This document shows positions 8,436-17,505 of a stretch of 64,000 nt of DNA, piece after piece. The position numbers were made by a program, and so were the translations under genes. Origin of the DNA: Pseudomonas_T sp032052615 (GTDB lineage: Bacteria; Pseudomonadota; Gammaproteobacteria; Pseudomonadales; Pseudomonadaceae). The notes below the pieces were generated by a model, which worked only from the letters and a program-made list of their open reading frames with translations, did no database searches and was not told the DNA's origin. Position 1 is the stretch's first letter. The number at the start of each line of letters is the position of its first letter. The DNA lies in the NCBI GenBank assembly GCA_032052615.1, contig DAMBWF010000007.1, positions 62,001 to 126,000 on the forward strand, given 5' to 3'.

Positions 8436-9728
8436 ATGGATGCATCGCTTGCGCTCACCGCCGCCCTCGTCGCGGTGACCATCGCCCTCTGGGCCACCGC
8501 CCGCTTGCCGGAATACCTCACCGCCCTGTTGTTCTTCAGCGTGGCGATGGTGCTGAAGGTGGCCGACGCCGCCTTGATCTTCTCCGGGTTCGCCTCCACC
8601 GCCTTCTGGCTGGTGCTCAGCGGCTACGTCATCGGCATCGCGATCCGCAAGACCGGTCTCGCGGACCGGGGCGCGCGGATGCTGGCGCCCTGGCTGTCCG
8701 CTTCCTACGGGCGGATGGTGTTCGGGGTGGTGGGGCTGAGCTACGCCCTGGCCTTCGTCATGCCCTCCAACATAGGCCGCATCGCCCTATTGATGCCGCT
8801 CATCCTGGCCCTGGCCGACCGCACCGGCCTCGGCGAGGGCCGCCCCGGGCGCATCGCACTGGCCCTGGCCGTGGGGTTCGGCACCTTCCAGCTGTCGGCG
8901 TCGATCCTGCCGGCCAATGTGCCGAACCTGGTGATGGCGGGGGCCATCGAGTCGGCCTACGGTCTGCGCCTGGCCTACCTGCCGTATCTATTGCTGCACC
9001 TGCCGGTGCTGGGCGTGCTCAAGGGGCTGGCGCTCGGCGGCTGCCTCTGCCTGCTGTTCCGCGATCGCTTGGAGACCCGCGCCGAGCCGGAGCCGGCGAC
9101 GCCCCTGAGCGCGGCGGAAAAGCGCCTCGGTCTGCTCCTGTTGGTGACCCTGGGCCTGTGGTTCACCGACTCGTGGCACGGCATCTCGCCGGCCTGGGTG
9201 GGGTTGGTGGCCGCCTGCGTCTGCCTGCTGCCGCGCATCGGCTTCGTCAGCGGCGAGGAGTTCGGCAAGGAAGTCAATCACCGGACCGCGCTGTACGTCG
9301 CGGCAATCCTCGGCCTCGCGGCCCTGGTCGCGCAGAGCGGACTCGGACAACTGATCGGCGAGGCCCTGCTGCGGGTTCTCCCCCTGGGCGAAGGGGCGCC
9401 GATGGCCAGCTTCGCCTCCATCGCCGCGATCGCCATGCTGCTGGGGTTCGTGGTGACCGCCAATGGCGTACCGGCGTTGTTCACCCCACTGGCCCAGTCG
9501 CTGTCCCAGGCCACCGGCTTGCCGTTGATGACGGTGCTGATGATCCAGGTGTTCGGCTTCTCGACGCCCTTGCTGCCCTACCAGGCGTCGCCCATCGTGG
9601 TGGCCATGGGCATGGGGCGCATTCCGCTGCGGGCGGCGTTGCGCCTGAGCCTGGCCCTGGCGGCGCTCACCGCCCTGGTGCTGCTGCCCCTGGACTATGC
9701 CTGGTTCGCGCTGCTGGGCTGGCTGTAG
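8436..9728 (+). CDS. SLC13/DASS-type anion permease
   Basis: 430-residue integral membrane protein with about 11-12 hydrophobic segments. The repeated re-entrant-loop motifs FVMPSNIGRIALLMPL (about residue 107) and SILPANVPNLVMAGAI (about residue 150), and a second-half copy around VVTANGVPALFTPLAQ, point to the divalent-anion:Na+ symporter (SLC13/ArsB-NhaD) group that carries dicarboxylates, sulfate or tartrate-like acids. The substrate is not resolvable. I chose the ATG at 8436 (AGGAA upstream); the frame extends 29 codons further but that part is not membrane-like. It stands alone, convergent with the LysE gene. Confidence 0.82.
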   Translation: MDASLALTAALVAVTIALWATARLPEYLTALLFFSVAMVLKVADAALIFSGFASTAFWLVLSGYVIGIAIRKTGLADRGARMLAPWLSASYGRMVFGVVGLSYALAFVMPSNIGRIALLMPLILALADRTGLGEGRPGRIALALAVGFGTFQLSASILPANVPNLVMAGAIESAYGLRLAYLPYLLLHLPVLGVLKGLALGGCLCLLFRDRLETRAEPEPATPLSAAEKRLGLLLLVTLGLWFTDSWHGISPAWVGLVAACVCLLPRIGFVSGEEFGKEVNHRTALYVAAILGLAALVAQSGLGQLIGEALLRVLPLGEGAPMASFASIAAIAMLLGFVVTANGVPALFTPLAQSLSQATGLPLMTVLMIQVFGFSTPLLPYQASPIVVAMGMGRIPLRAALRLSLALAALTALVLLPLDYAWFALLGWL

Positions 9729-9736
9729 ACGCGCGG

Positions 9737-10330
9737 CTAAAGCGCCAGGCTCAGCCAGGCGGAGGCGAGCAGCAGCACCGCCATGGCCCGTTCGAAGCGC
9801 TTCATCGCCCGCGGCGAGCGCAGCAGGCGGCCGGCGCCGGCGCCCAGCAGGGCCCAGGCGCCGAGGCAGGGCAGTGCCACCAGGAAGAACGCCGCCGCCA
9901 GGCGCGGGACATCGCCGGCCCGATCCGCTCCCGGGTTTGCGAAGACGCTGGTCACCGCCAGGGCCATCATCCAGGTCTTGGGGTTCACCCCTTGCAGCAG
10001 CGCCCCCGCGAGGAAGCCCGGCCGCCGGCCATCGGCGGGAGCTTCCGGGGTGCGCGTCGTGGCGGGGGCGGAAAAGATGCGCCAGGCCAGCCAGGTGAGC
10101 CAGGCCACGCCGACCCCGCTCATTCCGCGCCGCACATCCGCATGACGCATCAATGCCTCGCCCAGGCCCATGCCGCTGACCAGGACGATGCCCGCGGCAC
10201 CGGCGGCCGCGCCGATCACCAGGGGCAGCGCCGCCAGGGGGCCGTGGCGGGTGCCGGTGTCGAGCACCAGCAGATTGGTCGGCCCCGGGGTGATGGAGGC
10301 GACGAAAGCGAACAGCAGGAACGGCAGCAT
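9737..10330 (-). CDS. LysE/RhtB-family amino-acid exporter
   Basis: 197-residue membrane protein with six predicted helices. It starts with FLLFAFVASITPGPTNLLVL, which matches the TPGP motif of the LysE/RhtB translocator family, and has GVNPKTWMMALAV in the second half. Such proteins export amino acids or homoserine lactone-like compounds. It follows an AraC regulator on the same strand with a 148-bp gap, a pairing often seen for this family; the regulator probably controls it. Confidence 0.85.
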   Translation of the reverse strand: MLPFLLFAFVASITPGPTNLLVLDTGTRHGPLAALPLVIGAAAGAAGIVLVSGMGLGEALMRHADVRRGMSGVGVAWLTWLAWRIFSAPATTRTPEAPADGRRPGFLAGALLQGVNPKTWMMALAVTSVFANPGADRAGDVPRLAAAFFLVALPCLGAWALLGAGAGRLLRSPRAMKRFERAMAVLLLASAWLSLAL

Positions 10331-10478
10331 CAGCGCTTCCTCCTGGCGAAGTACCCGAAGCAGGCCGCCGGAGGGTCGCTGTCCGGCCTGCTCGTTTCGG
10401 TCAGGGTGGGGAAGGCGAAAGGGGCAATCATGGTCGGTCTCCGTCTGGCTGACGGAGCCGATTCTCGGCGCCGCTCGT

Positions 10479-11318
10479 TCAGGCGTCTGGAAGATTCGAG
10501 CAGCGCTTGCGGTAGCGGCCCGGGGTCAGGCCGTAGGCGCGGCGGAACCAGCGCCCCAGGTGGCTCTGGTCGGCGAACCCCAGTCGAGTGGCGACGTCCG
10601 CCGGCGCCTCCCCCCGGGCCAGCAAGTGGCGCGCCCGAGCCAGGCGAAGCTGGATCAGGTAGGCATGGGGCGCCAGGCCGAAGGCCGCCTTGAACGCGCG
10701 CGACAGGCGGAAGCGGTCGACGCCACCGAGCCGTGCCAGGTCGTCGAGGCCGATGTCGCGCTCCGGGTAGGCGTGTAAATAATCCCGGGCCCGTAGCGCC
10801 ACCAGGGGCAGGCGCGGGTCCGTTTCTCCCCGCGCGCGCCAGCGCAGGTGCGTGGTCAGCGCCGCCAGCAGGTTGTCCAGGGCGGTCTGGCGGACAATCC
10901 GCAGCTCCGCCGCCTGCAGCGCGGCGAAGGCCCCGGCGATGGCCGGCAACAGCCCCGACGCCTCGGAGAGGGTATGGGCGAAGCCGGGTTGGCAGGCGGC
11001 CGGCGCCTCCTCGAACAGCGCGCGCAGCTCCCGCTCCAACCAGTGAGGGTCGAGGTAGAGCATGGAATAGGTGAAGCCGCCCGGCGTGGGCGCGTCGCCG
11101 TCATGGATTTCCTCGGGCTCCAGCAGAAATACCTGGCCGGGCGTGCTGCGATGCACGCGCCGCCGGCAGTGGAATTGCTGCACGCCCTGCTCGGTGAAGC
11201 CGACCAGGTAACTGTCGTGCCAGTGGGGATCGTAGGCGTGGCCCTCGAAATGGGCGCGGATCGTCTCGATCCCGGTCTCGGCGTCCTGCCGGAGGTCGAT
11301 CCAGTGGCGGTCGGTCAT
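10479..11318 (-). CDS. AraC-family transcriptional regulator (cupin sensor)
   Basis: 279 residues. The N-terminal half (about 1-140) is an AraC-type cupin ligand-binding domain (HWHDSYLVGFTEQGVQQFHCR...PGQVFLLEPEEIHDG), and the last 100 residues carry the two helix-turn-helix motifs (DDLARLGGVDRFRLSRAFKAAFGLAPHAYLIQLRLARARHLL and ADVATRLGFADQSHLGRWFRRAYGLTPGRYR). Located upstream of the LysE exporter on the same strand, so it likely regulates that gene. The effector is unknown. Confidence 0.88.
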   Translation of the reverse strand: MTDRHWIDLRQDAETGIETIRAHFEGHAYDPHWHDSYLVGFTEQGVQQFHCRRRVHRSTPGQVFLLEPEEIHDGDAPTPGGFTYSMLYLDPHWLERELRALFEEAPAACQPGFAHTLSEASGLLPAIAGAFAALQAAELRIVRQTALDNLLAALTTHLRWRARGETDPRLPLVALRARDYLHAYPERDIGLDDLARLGGVDRFRLSRAFKAAFGLAPHAYLIQLRLARARHLLARGEAPADVATRLGFADQSHLGRWFRRAYGLTPGRYRKRCSNLPDA

Positions 11319-11423
11319 GGGCGGCTCCCGCGAGGCGACGAACAGGGCGATCCGTTGTCTCGGCTAAGGTAAACGATGCATTCGGCCGGTTCTGGAAGAT
11401 TCGTGCAACGATGAGGTGGACCG

Positions 11424-11702
11424 ATGGGCGACCCGGCTTTGATCGAGCGGTGGATTCTCGAGCTGCTGGCCCGACGTGACGAAGGGGCTTCCCTGTGCCC
11501 GTCCGAAGTGGCGCGCCAGTTGGCGCAGACGGGGTGGCGCGAGTGGATGCCGGCGGTGCGGGAGGCGGCGGCGCGGCTCGCCGCCCGGGGCGCGATCCGT
11601 GTGACCCAGGGCGCGCGGGACGTGGACCCGGGGAACGGGTTCCACGGCCCGGTGCGCCTGCGCCGGGGCGCGGCCTTCGCGGCGGTCCGAAGCGGCGAGT
11701 GA
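11424..11702 (+). CDS. DUF3253-family small protein
   Basis: 92 residues, soluble. The sequence reads as a winged-helix-like fold: an N-terminal helix-rich part (LIERWILELLARRDEGASLCPSEVARQLA) and a basic C-terminus ending with GPVRLRRG, as in the DUF3253 family found widely in proteobacteria. Function unknown. The gene is short but its codon pattern and the family match support it. It is convergent with the Lrp regulator gene that follows. Confidence 0.75.
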   Translation: MGDPALIERWILELLARRDEGASLCPSEVARQLAQTGWREWMPAVREAAARLAARGAIRVTQGARDVDPGNGFHGPVRLRRGAAFAAVRSGE

Positions 11703-11731
11703 GCGGCGCGGCCGCCAGGCGGTGCGGGCCC

Positions 11732-12190
11732 TCAACGAGGCAGGGGCAGGGCGGTGGTGTACTTGATCTGCTCCATGGCGAAACTGGAAGTGATGTTGGT
11801 CAGCCCCTCGGTGCTGGTGATGAGCTTCTTGTAGAAACGGTCATAAGCGGCGATGTCGCCAACCACCACCCGCAGCATGTAGTCCCATTCCCCGGCCATC
11901 CGGTAGAACTCCAGCACTTCCTCGAAGCGCATCACGGTGGCGGCGAATTTCTCCAGCCAGGCACTGTCGTGGCGCTGGGTTTTCAACTGGACGAACACCG
12001 TCAGTCCCAGGCCCAGTCGTTCAGGGTCCAGCAAGGTCACCCGGGAGCGGATGTAGCCGGCGTCCTCCAGGCGACGAACCCGCTTCCAGCAAGGCGTGGT
12101 GGAAAGATTGACCGCCTCGGCGAGGTCCTTCAGGGGCAGGGAGGCGTCGCGCTGGAGCAGCGCGAGAATCTGGCGATCGAAAGCATCCAT
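11732..12190 (-). CDS. Lrp/AsnC-family transcriptional regulator
   Basis: 152 residues: N-terminal helix-turn-helix (DRQILALLQRDASLPLKDLAEAVNLSTTPCWKRVRRLEDAGYI) and C-terminal RAM/AsnC ligand-binding domain (RMAGEWDYMLRVVVGDIAAYDRF). It is transcribed away from the PLP-enzyme pair at 12383-14606, with about 190 bp between them, so it very probably regulates that pair. The arrangement resembles the P. putida mdeR/mdeA methionine gamma-lyase locus, but the enzyme content here differs, so I give no gene name. Confidence 0.9.
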   Translation of the reverse strand: MDAFDRQILALLQRDASLPLKDLAEAVNLSTTPCWKRVRRLEDAGYIRSRVTLLDPERLGLGLTVFVQLKTQRHDSAWLEKFAATVMRFEEVLEFYRMAGEWDYMLRVVVGDIAAYDRFYKKLITSTEGLTNITSSFAMEQIKYTTALPLPR

Positions 12191-12207
12191 CGGTCAAGTC
12201 CGGCAAA

Positions 12208-12264
12208 AGGAGAAAATTTTTCCAAGCAATACTAGCCGCTGGAGAAAAAAGGAAATTTTTTACT
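12208..12264. promoter_or_regulatory. AT-rich repeat in the divergent lrp-type/PLP-enzyme promoter
   Basis: Two related blocks, GGAGAAAATTTTTCC at 12210-12224 and GGAGAAAAAAGGAAATTTTT from 12241, lie about 30 bp apart between the divergent genes. The first is nearly palindromic. AT-rich, spaced sites like these are typical Lrp-family targets; assignment to the adjacent regulator is inference. Confidence 0.4.
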
Positions 12265-12382
12265 CGCCCCGCGGACGTACGATTTTCTTCCCCGTCCATA
12301 CGAGCCCATGTCCCATGTCGCCGCATCGCTACCCCCTCGATTCCGCTTCGTCCGCCCGCCGGGCCCGCATGAGAGGTGGCCG

Positions 12383-13432
12383 ATGAACGCCTGGATCCGC
12401 AATGCCGTCGGCAAGTTGTCCAGCGACCAACTGCGTTCCGCCGACACCCACTTGCTCAAGCTGGAAATTCCCGGCCTGACGGGTGTGGACATCTACCTCA
12501 AGGACGAAAGCACCCATCCCACCGGCAGCCTCAAGCATCGCCTGGCGCGCTCGCTGTTCCTCCATGCCATTTGCAGCGGCAAGATTCGCGAGGGCACGCC
12601 CGTGGTGGAAGCCTCGTCCGGCAGCACCGCCATTTCCGAAGCCTACTTCGCCCGGCTACTCGGCCTGCCCTTCACCGCCGTGATGCCCCGGCTCACGGCG
12701 CGGCGCAAGATCGAGCAGATCGAGCTGTTCGGCGGCCGCTGCCATTTCGTCGAACACCCGGCCGAGGTCTATGCCCATGCGGAGCGCCTGGCCCGGGAGA
12801 GCGACGGCCACTACATGGACCAGTTCACCTATGCCGAGCGGGCCACCGACTGGCGCGGCAATAACAACATCGCCGAGAGCATCTTCCAGCAGATGAGGGC
12901 CGAGCCCCATCCGATCCCCCATGCCATCGTCATGAGCGCCGGCACCGGAGGCACCACCGCGACCCTCGGGCGCTATATCCGCTATCGCGGCTTCGCCACC
13001 CGGCTGGTGGGGGTGGACCCGGAGCACTCGGTCTTCTTCGACAGCTATCATGGCGGCGACCGAAGCCTCACCAGTACCCGGTGCGGCCACATCGAGGGCA
13101 TTGGCCGGCCGAAGGTGGAGCCGTCGTTCCTGCCGGAGGTGATCGACGACATGCTGCGAGTGCCGGACGCCGCCAGCATCGCCACCCTCTACTGGCTGGA
13201 GCGGTTGATCGGCCGCAAGGCCGGTGGCTCCACTGGCACCAACCTGTGGGGCGCCTTGCAAGTGGCCCAGCAAATGCAGCGGCAGGGGGTGCGCGGCTCC
13301 ATCGTCACCCTGATGTGCGACAGCGGGGAGCGTTATCTGGATACTTACTACGACCGCGAATGGGTGGCGCGCCAGATCGGCGACATCGCGCCCTACGCCG
13401 AACGTCTCGATCCTCTCTTCCAGTCCCCCTGA
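12383..13432 (+). CDS. PLP-dependent cysteine synthase/cystathionine beta-synthase-type enzyme
   Basis: 349 residues, fold type II PLP enzyme. The PLP lysine is in STHPTGSLKHRLA, and the phosphate-binding loop corresponds to SAGTGGTTATLGRYIRYRG. The SGSTAISEAYFARLLG motif and the late GSTGTN stretch also fit the cysteine-synthase/CBS family; there are no CBS-pair regulatory domains. I chose the ATG at 12383 with AGAGGTGG upstream. It lies 7 bp upstream of a cystathionine gamma-lyase-type gene, so the pair could convert homocysteine plus serine to cysteine or catabolise cysteine. Exact reaction not determined. Confidence 0.82.
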   Translation: MNAWIRNAVGKLSSDQLRSADTHLLKLEIPGLTGVDIYLKDESTHPTGSLKHRLARSLFLHAICSGKIREGTPVVEASSGSTAISEAYFARLLGLPFTAVMPRLTARRKIEQIELFGGRCHFVEHPAEVYAHAERLARESDGHYMDQFTYAERATDWRGNNNIAESIFQQMRAEPHPIPHAIVMSAGTGGTTATLGRYIRYRGFATRLVGVDPEHSVFFDSYHGGDRSLTSTRCGHIEGIGRPKVEPSFLPEVIDDMLRVPDAASIATLYWLERLIGRKAGGSTGTNLWGALQVAQQMQRQGVRGSIVTLMCDSGERYLDTYYDREWVARQIGDIAPYAERLDPLFQSP

Positions 13433-13439
13433 GGCGCCC

Positions 13440-14606
13440 ATGACCGACAAGACCCACTTCTCCACCCGGGTGATCCACGCCGGCGAGCAGTCCACCGTCG
13501 CCGACAACGCCATCTTCCCGGCCATCGTCACTGCCAGCTCCTTCACCAAGCGCGGCCTGGACGAGCACACCGAATACGCCTATGGCCGGGTCGGCAACCC
13601 CACCCGCCACGCCTACGAGACCTGCATCGCCGCCCTGGAGGGCGGACGTGGCGCCCTGGCCTGCGCCTCCGGCATGGCCGCCACCGCCAGCGTGCTGGAA
13701 CTGCTGCCCAAGGACTCCCACGTCATCGTCATGGCCGGGGTCTACGGCGGCACCTTCCGCCTGATGGAGGACTACCGCGGCCGCACCTCGGGGCTGACCA
13801 CCACCTATGTCGACCTCAACGACCTGGACGCCCTGGCCTCGGCGCGCCGGGACAACACCCGGCTGATCTGGATCGAGACCCCCACCAACCCGCTGCTGCA
13901 ACTGGTGGACATCGCCCCGGTGACCGCCTTCGCCCGGGCCCACGGCCTGCTCACCTGTGTCGACAACACCTTCTGCTCGCCCTGGAACCAGCGCCCCATC
14001 GAATACGGCGTTGACCTGGTGATGCACTCCGCCAGCAAATATATCGGCGGGCACTCCGACCTCATCGGCGGCGTCGTGGTGGCGGCCGACGACGCCCTGC
14101 TTGCCCGGCTGCGGGCGGTCGGCATGGCGGTGGGCGCGGTGCAGGGGCCGTTCGACTGCTACCTGGCCCTGCGCGGCCTGAAGACCCTAGACGTGCGCAT
14201 GGAGCGGCAGTGCGCCAATGCCCTGCGCCTGGCGCGCTTCCTGGAGGCCCACCCGGGGGTGGAACGGGTCTACTACCCGGGCCTGGAAAGCCACCCGCAG
14301 CATGCCCTGTGCCGGCGGCAGATGCGCAGCGGCGGGGCGGTGGTGTCGCTGAGCGTGAAGGCCGATCGCCAGGCGGTCTCGGCGCTGATCGAGCGGCTGT
14401 CGATCTTCGTCCTCGCCGATTCCCTGGGCGGAGTGGAGAGCATGATCAACCACTCCTACAGCATGTCCCACTGTTCCCTGAGCCACGAGCAAAAAGCCGC
14501 CATCGGCATCGGCGAGAACCTGTTGCGGTTGTCGGTGGGGATCGAGCATGCCGAGGACCTGATGGCTGACCTGGACCGGGCCCTGGCCGCGCTTCCGACG
14601 GCCTGA
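13440..14606 (+). CDS. Cys/Met-metabolism PLP enzyme (cystathionine gamma-lyase/synthase type)
   Basis: 388 residues, fold type I PLP enzyme of the Cys/Met metabolism family. The PLP lysine is in DLVMHSASKYIGGHSDLIGG, with the YGRVGNPT and SGMAA motifs earlier in the chain and SLGGVESMINHSYSMSH late in it, as expected for cystathionine gamma-lyase, gamma-synthase or methionine gamma-lyase. Substrate choice cannot be decided by eye. Second gene after the fold-type II enzyme, which favours reverse transsulfuration (cystathionine to cysteine). Expression is probably set by the divergent Lrp regulator. Confidence 0.87.
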   Translation: MTDKTHFSTRVIHAGEQSTVADNAIFPAIVTASSFTKRGLDEHTEYAYGRVGNPTRHAYETCIAALEGGRGALACASGMAATASVLELLPKDSHVIVMAGVYGGTFRLMEDYRGRTSGLTTTYVDLNDLDALASARRDNTRLIWIETPTNPLLQLVDIAPVTAFARAHGLLTCVDNTFCSPWNQRPIEYGVDLVMHSASKYIGGHSDLIGGVVVAADDALLARLRAVGMAVGAVQGPFDCYLALRGLKTLDVRMERQCANALRLARFLEAHPGVERVYYPGLESHPQHALCRRQMRSGGAVVSLSVKADRQAVSALIERLSIFVLADSLGGVESMINHSYSMSHCSLSHEQKAAIGIGENLLRLSVGIEHAEDLMADLDRALAALPTA

Positions 14607-14938
14607 ACCGTCAGGGGAGGCGACCGCTTTGGCGTGCGTCACGGTGCAAAGAGAGTCGACGGGCCGCGGCGATCATCGTGCCCGGTCTCTCTGTCCGGGG
14701 GCCCGGCGAGGCACGGCTGCGGGTGGTGCTCGGCGGCAAGCTGACTACTCGACGCCAGGGGCCGAATAGGGCCTTGCTAATTTTCTCGCGCCTCGGCCCT
14801 CGCTGGACCCACAAGGGCTGCTGCCTGGCGACGACTGGACGAGTGTCGCGGGGCTCTCGTTCGTGCCGGCTGTCGCCGAGGCGGCGCGGAACGCGCCCAT
14901 CGGCAATGCTTCTTCGAGCACCCCCGCAAGGAGCGATC
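14607..14938. other. Intergenic region without a recognised gene
   Basis: About 330 bp between the Cys/Met enzyme and the MBL-fold gene, both on the plus strand. Frames that run through it are shadows with no recognisable domain. A promoter for the MBL gene should lie here, but I could not define it. No hairpin with a T-tract was seen after 14606. Confidence 0.4.
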
Positions 14939-15796
14939 ATGCACATCGTGTCTTTCTTCGACCCCGGCACCAGCACCTACAGCCATTTGATCGTCGATCC
15001 CGCCAGCGACTGCTGCGCCATCGTCGACCCGGTGCTGGACTACGACCCCGCCGCCGCCCGGATCGGCCATGCCGGGGCCGACCGGCTGATCGGCTATGTC
15101 CGCCAACAGGGCCTGGACGTGGAGTGGTTGCTGGAAACCCATGTGCATGCCGATCACTTGTCCGCGGCCCGCTACCTGCGGGAGCGGGTAGGGGGCCGGA
15201 TCGGCATCGGCGCGGCGATCCCTCGCGTCCAGCAAACCTTCGCCGAGCTGTTCGACGTCGAGGCGGGCTTCCCCTGCGATGGCAGCCAGTTCGACCGGCT
15301 GTTCGCCGACGGCGAGCGCTTCTGCATCGGTACGCTGTCGGTGGACGTGCTGCATACCCCGGGGCACACGCCCGCCTGTGTCACCTACTGGGTGGGCGAC
15401 GCGGCGTTCGTTGGCGACACGTTGTTCATGCCCGACAGCGGCACCGCCCGCTGCGACTTCCCCGGCGGGGATCCGCGCCAGCTCTATCGCTCCATCCGCC
15501 GGCTGTTCGAGCTGCCGGACGAGACGCGGCTGTTCCTCTGCCACGACTACACGGCGCCCGGGCGCGACAGCCACTGTTGCCAGACCACCGTGGGCGAGCA
15601 GCGGGCGGGAAACATCCATGTGGGGCGCGAGGTGAGCGAGGACACTTTCGTGGCGCTCCGCACCCGGCGCGACCGGGAGCTCGACATGCCGCGTCTGTTG
15701 CTGCCGGCGGTACAGGTCAACATGCGCGCCGGCGAGTTGCCGCCGGCGGCGGCCAACGGCCGGCGCTACCTCAAGTTGCCGCTGGACTGCTTCTAG
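14939..15796 (+). CDS. MBL-fold hydrolase, persulfide dioxygenase-like
   Basis: 285 residues. Metallo-beta-lactamase fold with the motif ETHVHADHLSAARYL, a second His in HTPGHTPACVTYWVGD, the metal Asp in FVGDTLFMPDSGTARCDFPGGD and a distal HDY. The DFPGGD segment and the GHTP loop are those of ETHE1/Blh-type persulfide dioxygenases, which oxidise glutathione persulfide to sulfite. I chose the ATG at 14939 because AAGGAG lies 6 bp upstream. The cysteine-metabolism pair just upstream can release sulfide or persulfide, which fits such a role. Confidence 0.83.
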   Translation: MHIVSFFDPGTSTYSHLIVDPASDCCAIVDPVLDYDPAAARIGHAGADRLIGYVRQQGLDVEWLLETHVHADHLSAARYLRERVGGRIGIGAAIPRVQQTFAELFDVEAGFPCDGSQFDRLFADGERFCIGTLSVDVLHTPGHTPACVTYWVGDAAFVGDTLFMPDSGTARCDFPGGDPRQLYRSIRRLFELPDETRLFLCHDYTAPGRDSHCCQTTVGEQRAGNIHVGREVSEDTFVALRTRRDRELDMPRLLLPAVQVNMRAGELPPAAANGRRYLKLPLDCF

Positions 15797-15984
15797 GCGG
15801 TCCACGATACCCTCGCGGGCATCGACCCGTGTCGCGCGCTATAGGTGGCAGGGGGGGCCAAAGGCGGGTAGCACGCGGCGCGAAGGGCTTACGGCGGCCT
15901 CCGAAGTTGTGCCTTTACGGCGGGGGCCCGCCCCCGGACAGTAGACGGCTCGGTCGGCCTTCGCCCGCCTCACAGGAGACCCGC

Positions 15985-16590
15985 ATGAAGCTCTACTACA
16001 CCCCTTCCGCCTGCTCCCTGGCCTCGCACATCGTACTGCGCGAGCTGGAGCTGCCGTTCCAACTGGTGAAGGTCGACATCCGGACCAAGCGCACCGAGGA
16101 CGGGGGCGATTTCCTCGCCATCAACCCCAAGGGCTACGTGGCCGCGCTGGAGCTGGACGACGGTCAAGTGCTGACCGAGATCCCCGCGTTGCTGCAATAC
16201 CTCGCCGACCTGCGCCCCGAGGCCGGCCTGGCGCCGCCTCAGGGCAGTTGGGAGCGGGTGCGCCTGCAGGAGCTGCTGGCCTTCCTCGCCAGCGAGATTC
16301 ACACCGGGGGCTGCGCCCTGCTGTTCAACCCCCAGGTGCCGGAAAACGCCAAGCCCTTCGTCCGCGAGCGGTTGTGCCGGCGCCTGGAGGGGCTGGCGGC
16401 GCGGTTGGAGACCCACGACTACCTGCTGGGCGACCGCTTCGGCGTCGCCGATACCTTCTTTTTCACCATGCTGCGCTGGATGGAACGCCTGGGCGTGGAA
16501 CTGGCGCGCTGGCCGGTCTTCGCGGCCTACCAGGCGCGCGTCGAGGCGCGCCCGTCGGTGCGCGCCGCCATGGCGGCCGAGGGCCTCTGA
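15985..16590 (+). CDS. Glutathione S-transferase (beta-class-like)
   Basis: 201 residues. N-terminal thioredoxin-like GST domain starting MKLYYTPSACSLASHIVLRE, with Cys10 in the position used by beta-class GSTs, and the cis-Pro region ...VLTEIPALLQYLAD. The C-terminal helical domain runs from about residue 90 (VADTFFFTMLRW near residue 155). CAGGAG lies upstream of the ATG. It may use glutathione for detoxification or for a metabolite made by nearby genes; the target is unknown. It stands alone between two longer gaps. Confidence 0.88.
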   Translation: MKLYYTPSACSLASHIVLRELELPFQLVKVDIRTKRTEDGGDFLAINPKGYVAALELDDGQVLTEIPALLQYLADLRPEAGLAPPQGSWERVRLQELLAFLASEIHTGGCALLFNPQVPENAKPFVRERLCRRLEGLAARLETHDYLLGDRFGVADTFFFTMLRWMERLGVELARWPVFAAYQARVEARPSVRAAMAAEGL

Positions 16591-16723
16591 ACCCGTCGTG
16601 CCGGCGCCTCGCACGGGCCGGCGTTTAGCCAAAACGGTCAGCCACGTTGAAAGCTTCGGCCATTGTCCGCCCGCTCCTTGCTGTCGAAGATAGCGGTTTG
16701 TGCGAACGATCCGGAGACTCGCG

Positions 16724-17491
16724 ATGCAGATCGAAAACAAGGTATTCCTGGTCACCGGCGGCGCGTCCGGCCTGGGCGCCGCCACCGGCGAGGCATTGGT
16801 GGCGGCCGGTGCCCGGGTGGTGCTGGTCGACCTCAACGGCGCCGCCCTGGAGGCGAAGGTCGCCGAGCTGGGCGGCCAGGCCCGGGGCATGGTGGCGGAC
16901 ATCGCCGACGAGGCGTCGGCGCGGGGCGCGGTGGAGGCAGCCCTCGAAGCCTTCGGCGGCCTGCACGGGCTGGTCAACTGCGCGGGCGTGGTGACCGGCG
17001 AAAAAGTGCTGGGCAAGAGCGGGCCCCATGGGCTGGCCAGCTTCAGCCGGGTGATCGGCGTCAACCTGATCGGTACCTTCAACATGCTGCGCCTGGCCGC
17101 CGAGGCCATGGCCCGGGGCGAGCCCGACGCCAACGGCGAGCGCGGCGTGGTGATCAACACCGCCTCCATCGCCGCCTTCGACGGGCAGATCGGCCAGGCT
17201 GCCTATGCCGCCTCCAAGGGCGGCGTCGCCAGCCTCACCCTCCCGGCGGCGCGGGAACTGGCGCGCTTCGGCATCCGCGTGATGACCATCGCCCCGGGTA
17301 TCTTCGAGACGCCGATGATGGCCGGCATGACCGCCGAGGTGCGCGACTCCCTGGCCGCCGGCGTGCCCTTCCCGCCGCGCCTGGGTCGGCCCGCCGAATA
17401 CGCCGCCCTGGTCCGCCATATCATCGAGAACAGCATGCTCAACGGCGAGGTGATCCGCCTCGACGGCGCCTTGCGCATGGCCGCCAAGTGA
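16724..17491 (+). CDS. Short-chain dehydrogenase, 3-hydroxyacyl-CoA type
   Basis: 255-residue SDR of the 17-beta-HSD10 type. NAD-binding GGASGLG near residues 12-18, the NCAGVV motif and the catalytic Ser...YAASKGG (Tyr-x-x-x-Lys) are all present, and PGIFETPMM follows. Related enzymes oxidise 2-methyl-3-hydroxybutyryl-CoA or short 3-hydroxyacyl-CoAs. First of four genes with thiolase, acyl-CoA dehydrogenase and enoyl-CoA hydratase, the set used for isoleucine (2-methylbutyryl-CoA) degradation in other pseudomonads; a role in other short acyl-CoA degradation cannot be excluded. I chose the ATG at 16724 (GGAG upstream). Confidence 0.85.
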   Translation: MQIENKVFLVTGGASGLGAATGEALVAAGARVVLVDLNGAALEAKVAELGGQARGMVADIADEASARGAVEAALEAFGGLHGLVNCAGVVTGEKVLGKSGPHGLASFSRVIGVNLIGTFNMLRLAAEAMARGEPDANGERGVVINTASIAAFDGQIGQAAYAASKGGVASLTLPAARELARFGIRVMTIAPGIFETPMMAGMTAEVRDSLAAGVPFPPRLGRPAEYAALVRHIIENSMLNGEVIRLDGALRMAAK

Positions 17492-17505
17492 ACAAGGAGA
17501 CTTTC

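Noticed and set aside
8327..10693. 788-codon open frame on the plus strand
   Set aside because: Runs through the SLC13-type permease in another frame and across the LysE gene; Arg/Gly/Pro-rich shadow composition.
11732..14606. Naming the Lrp/PLP-enzyme locus mdeR-mdeA
   Set aside because: The layout is similar but the first enzyme is a CBS/cysteine-synthase type and the second cannot be told apart from cystathionine lyases by eye.
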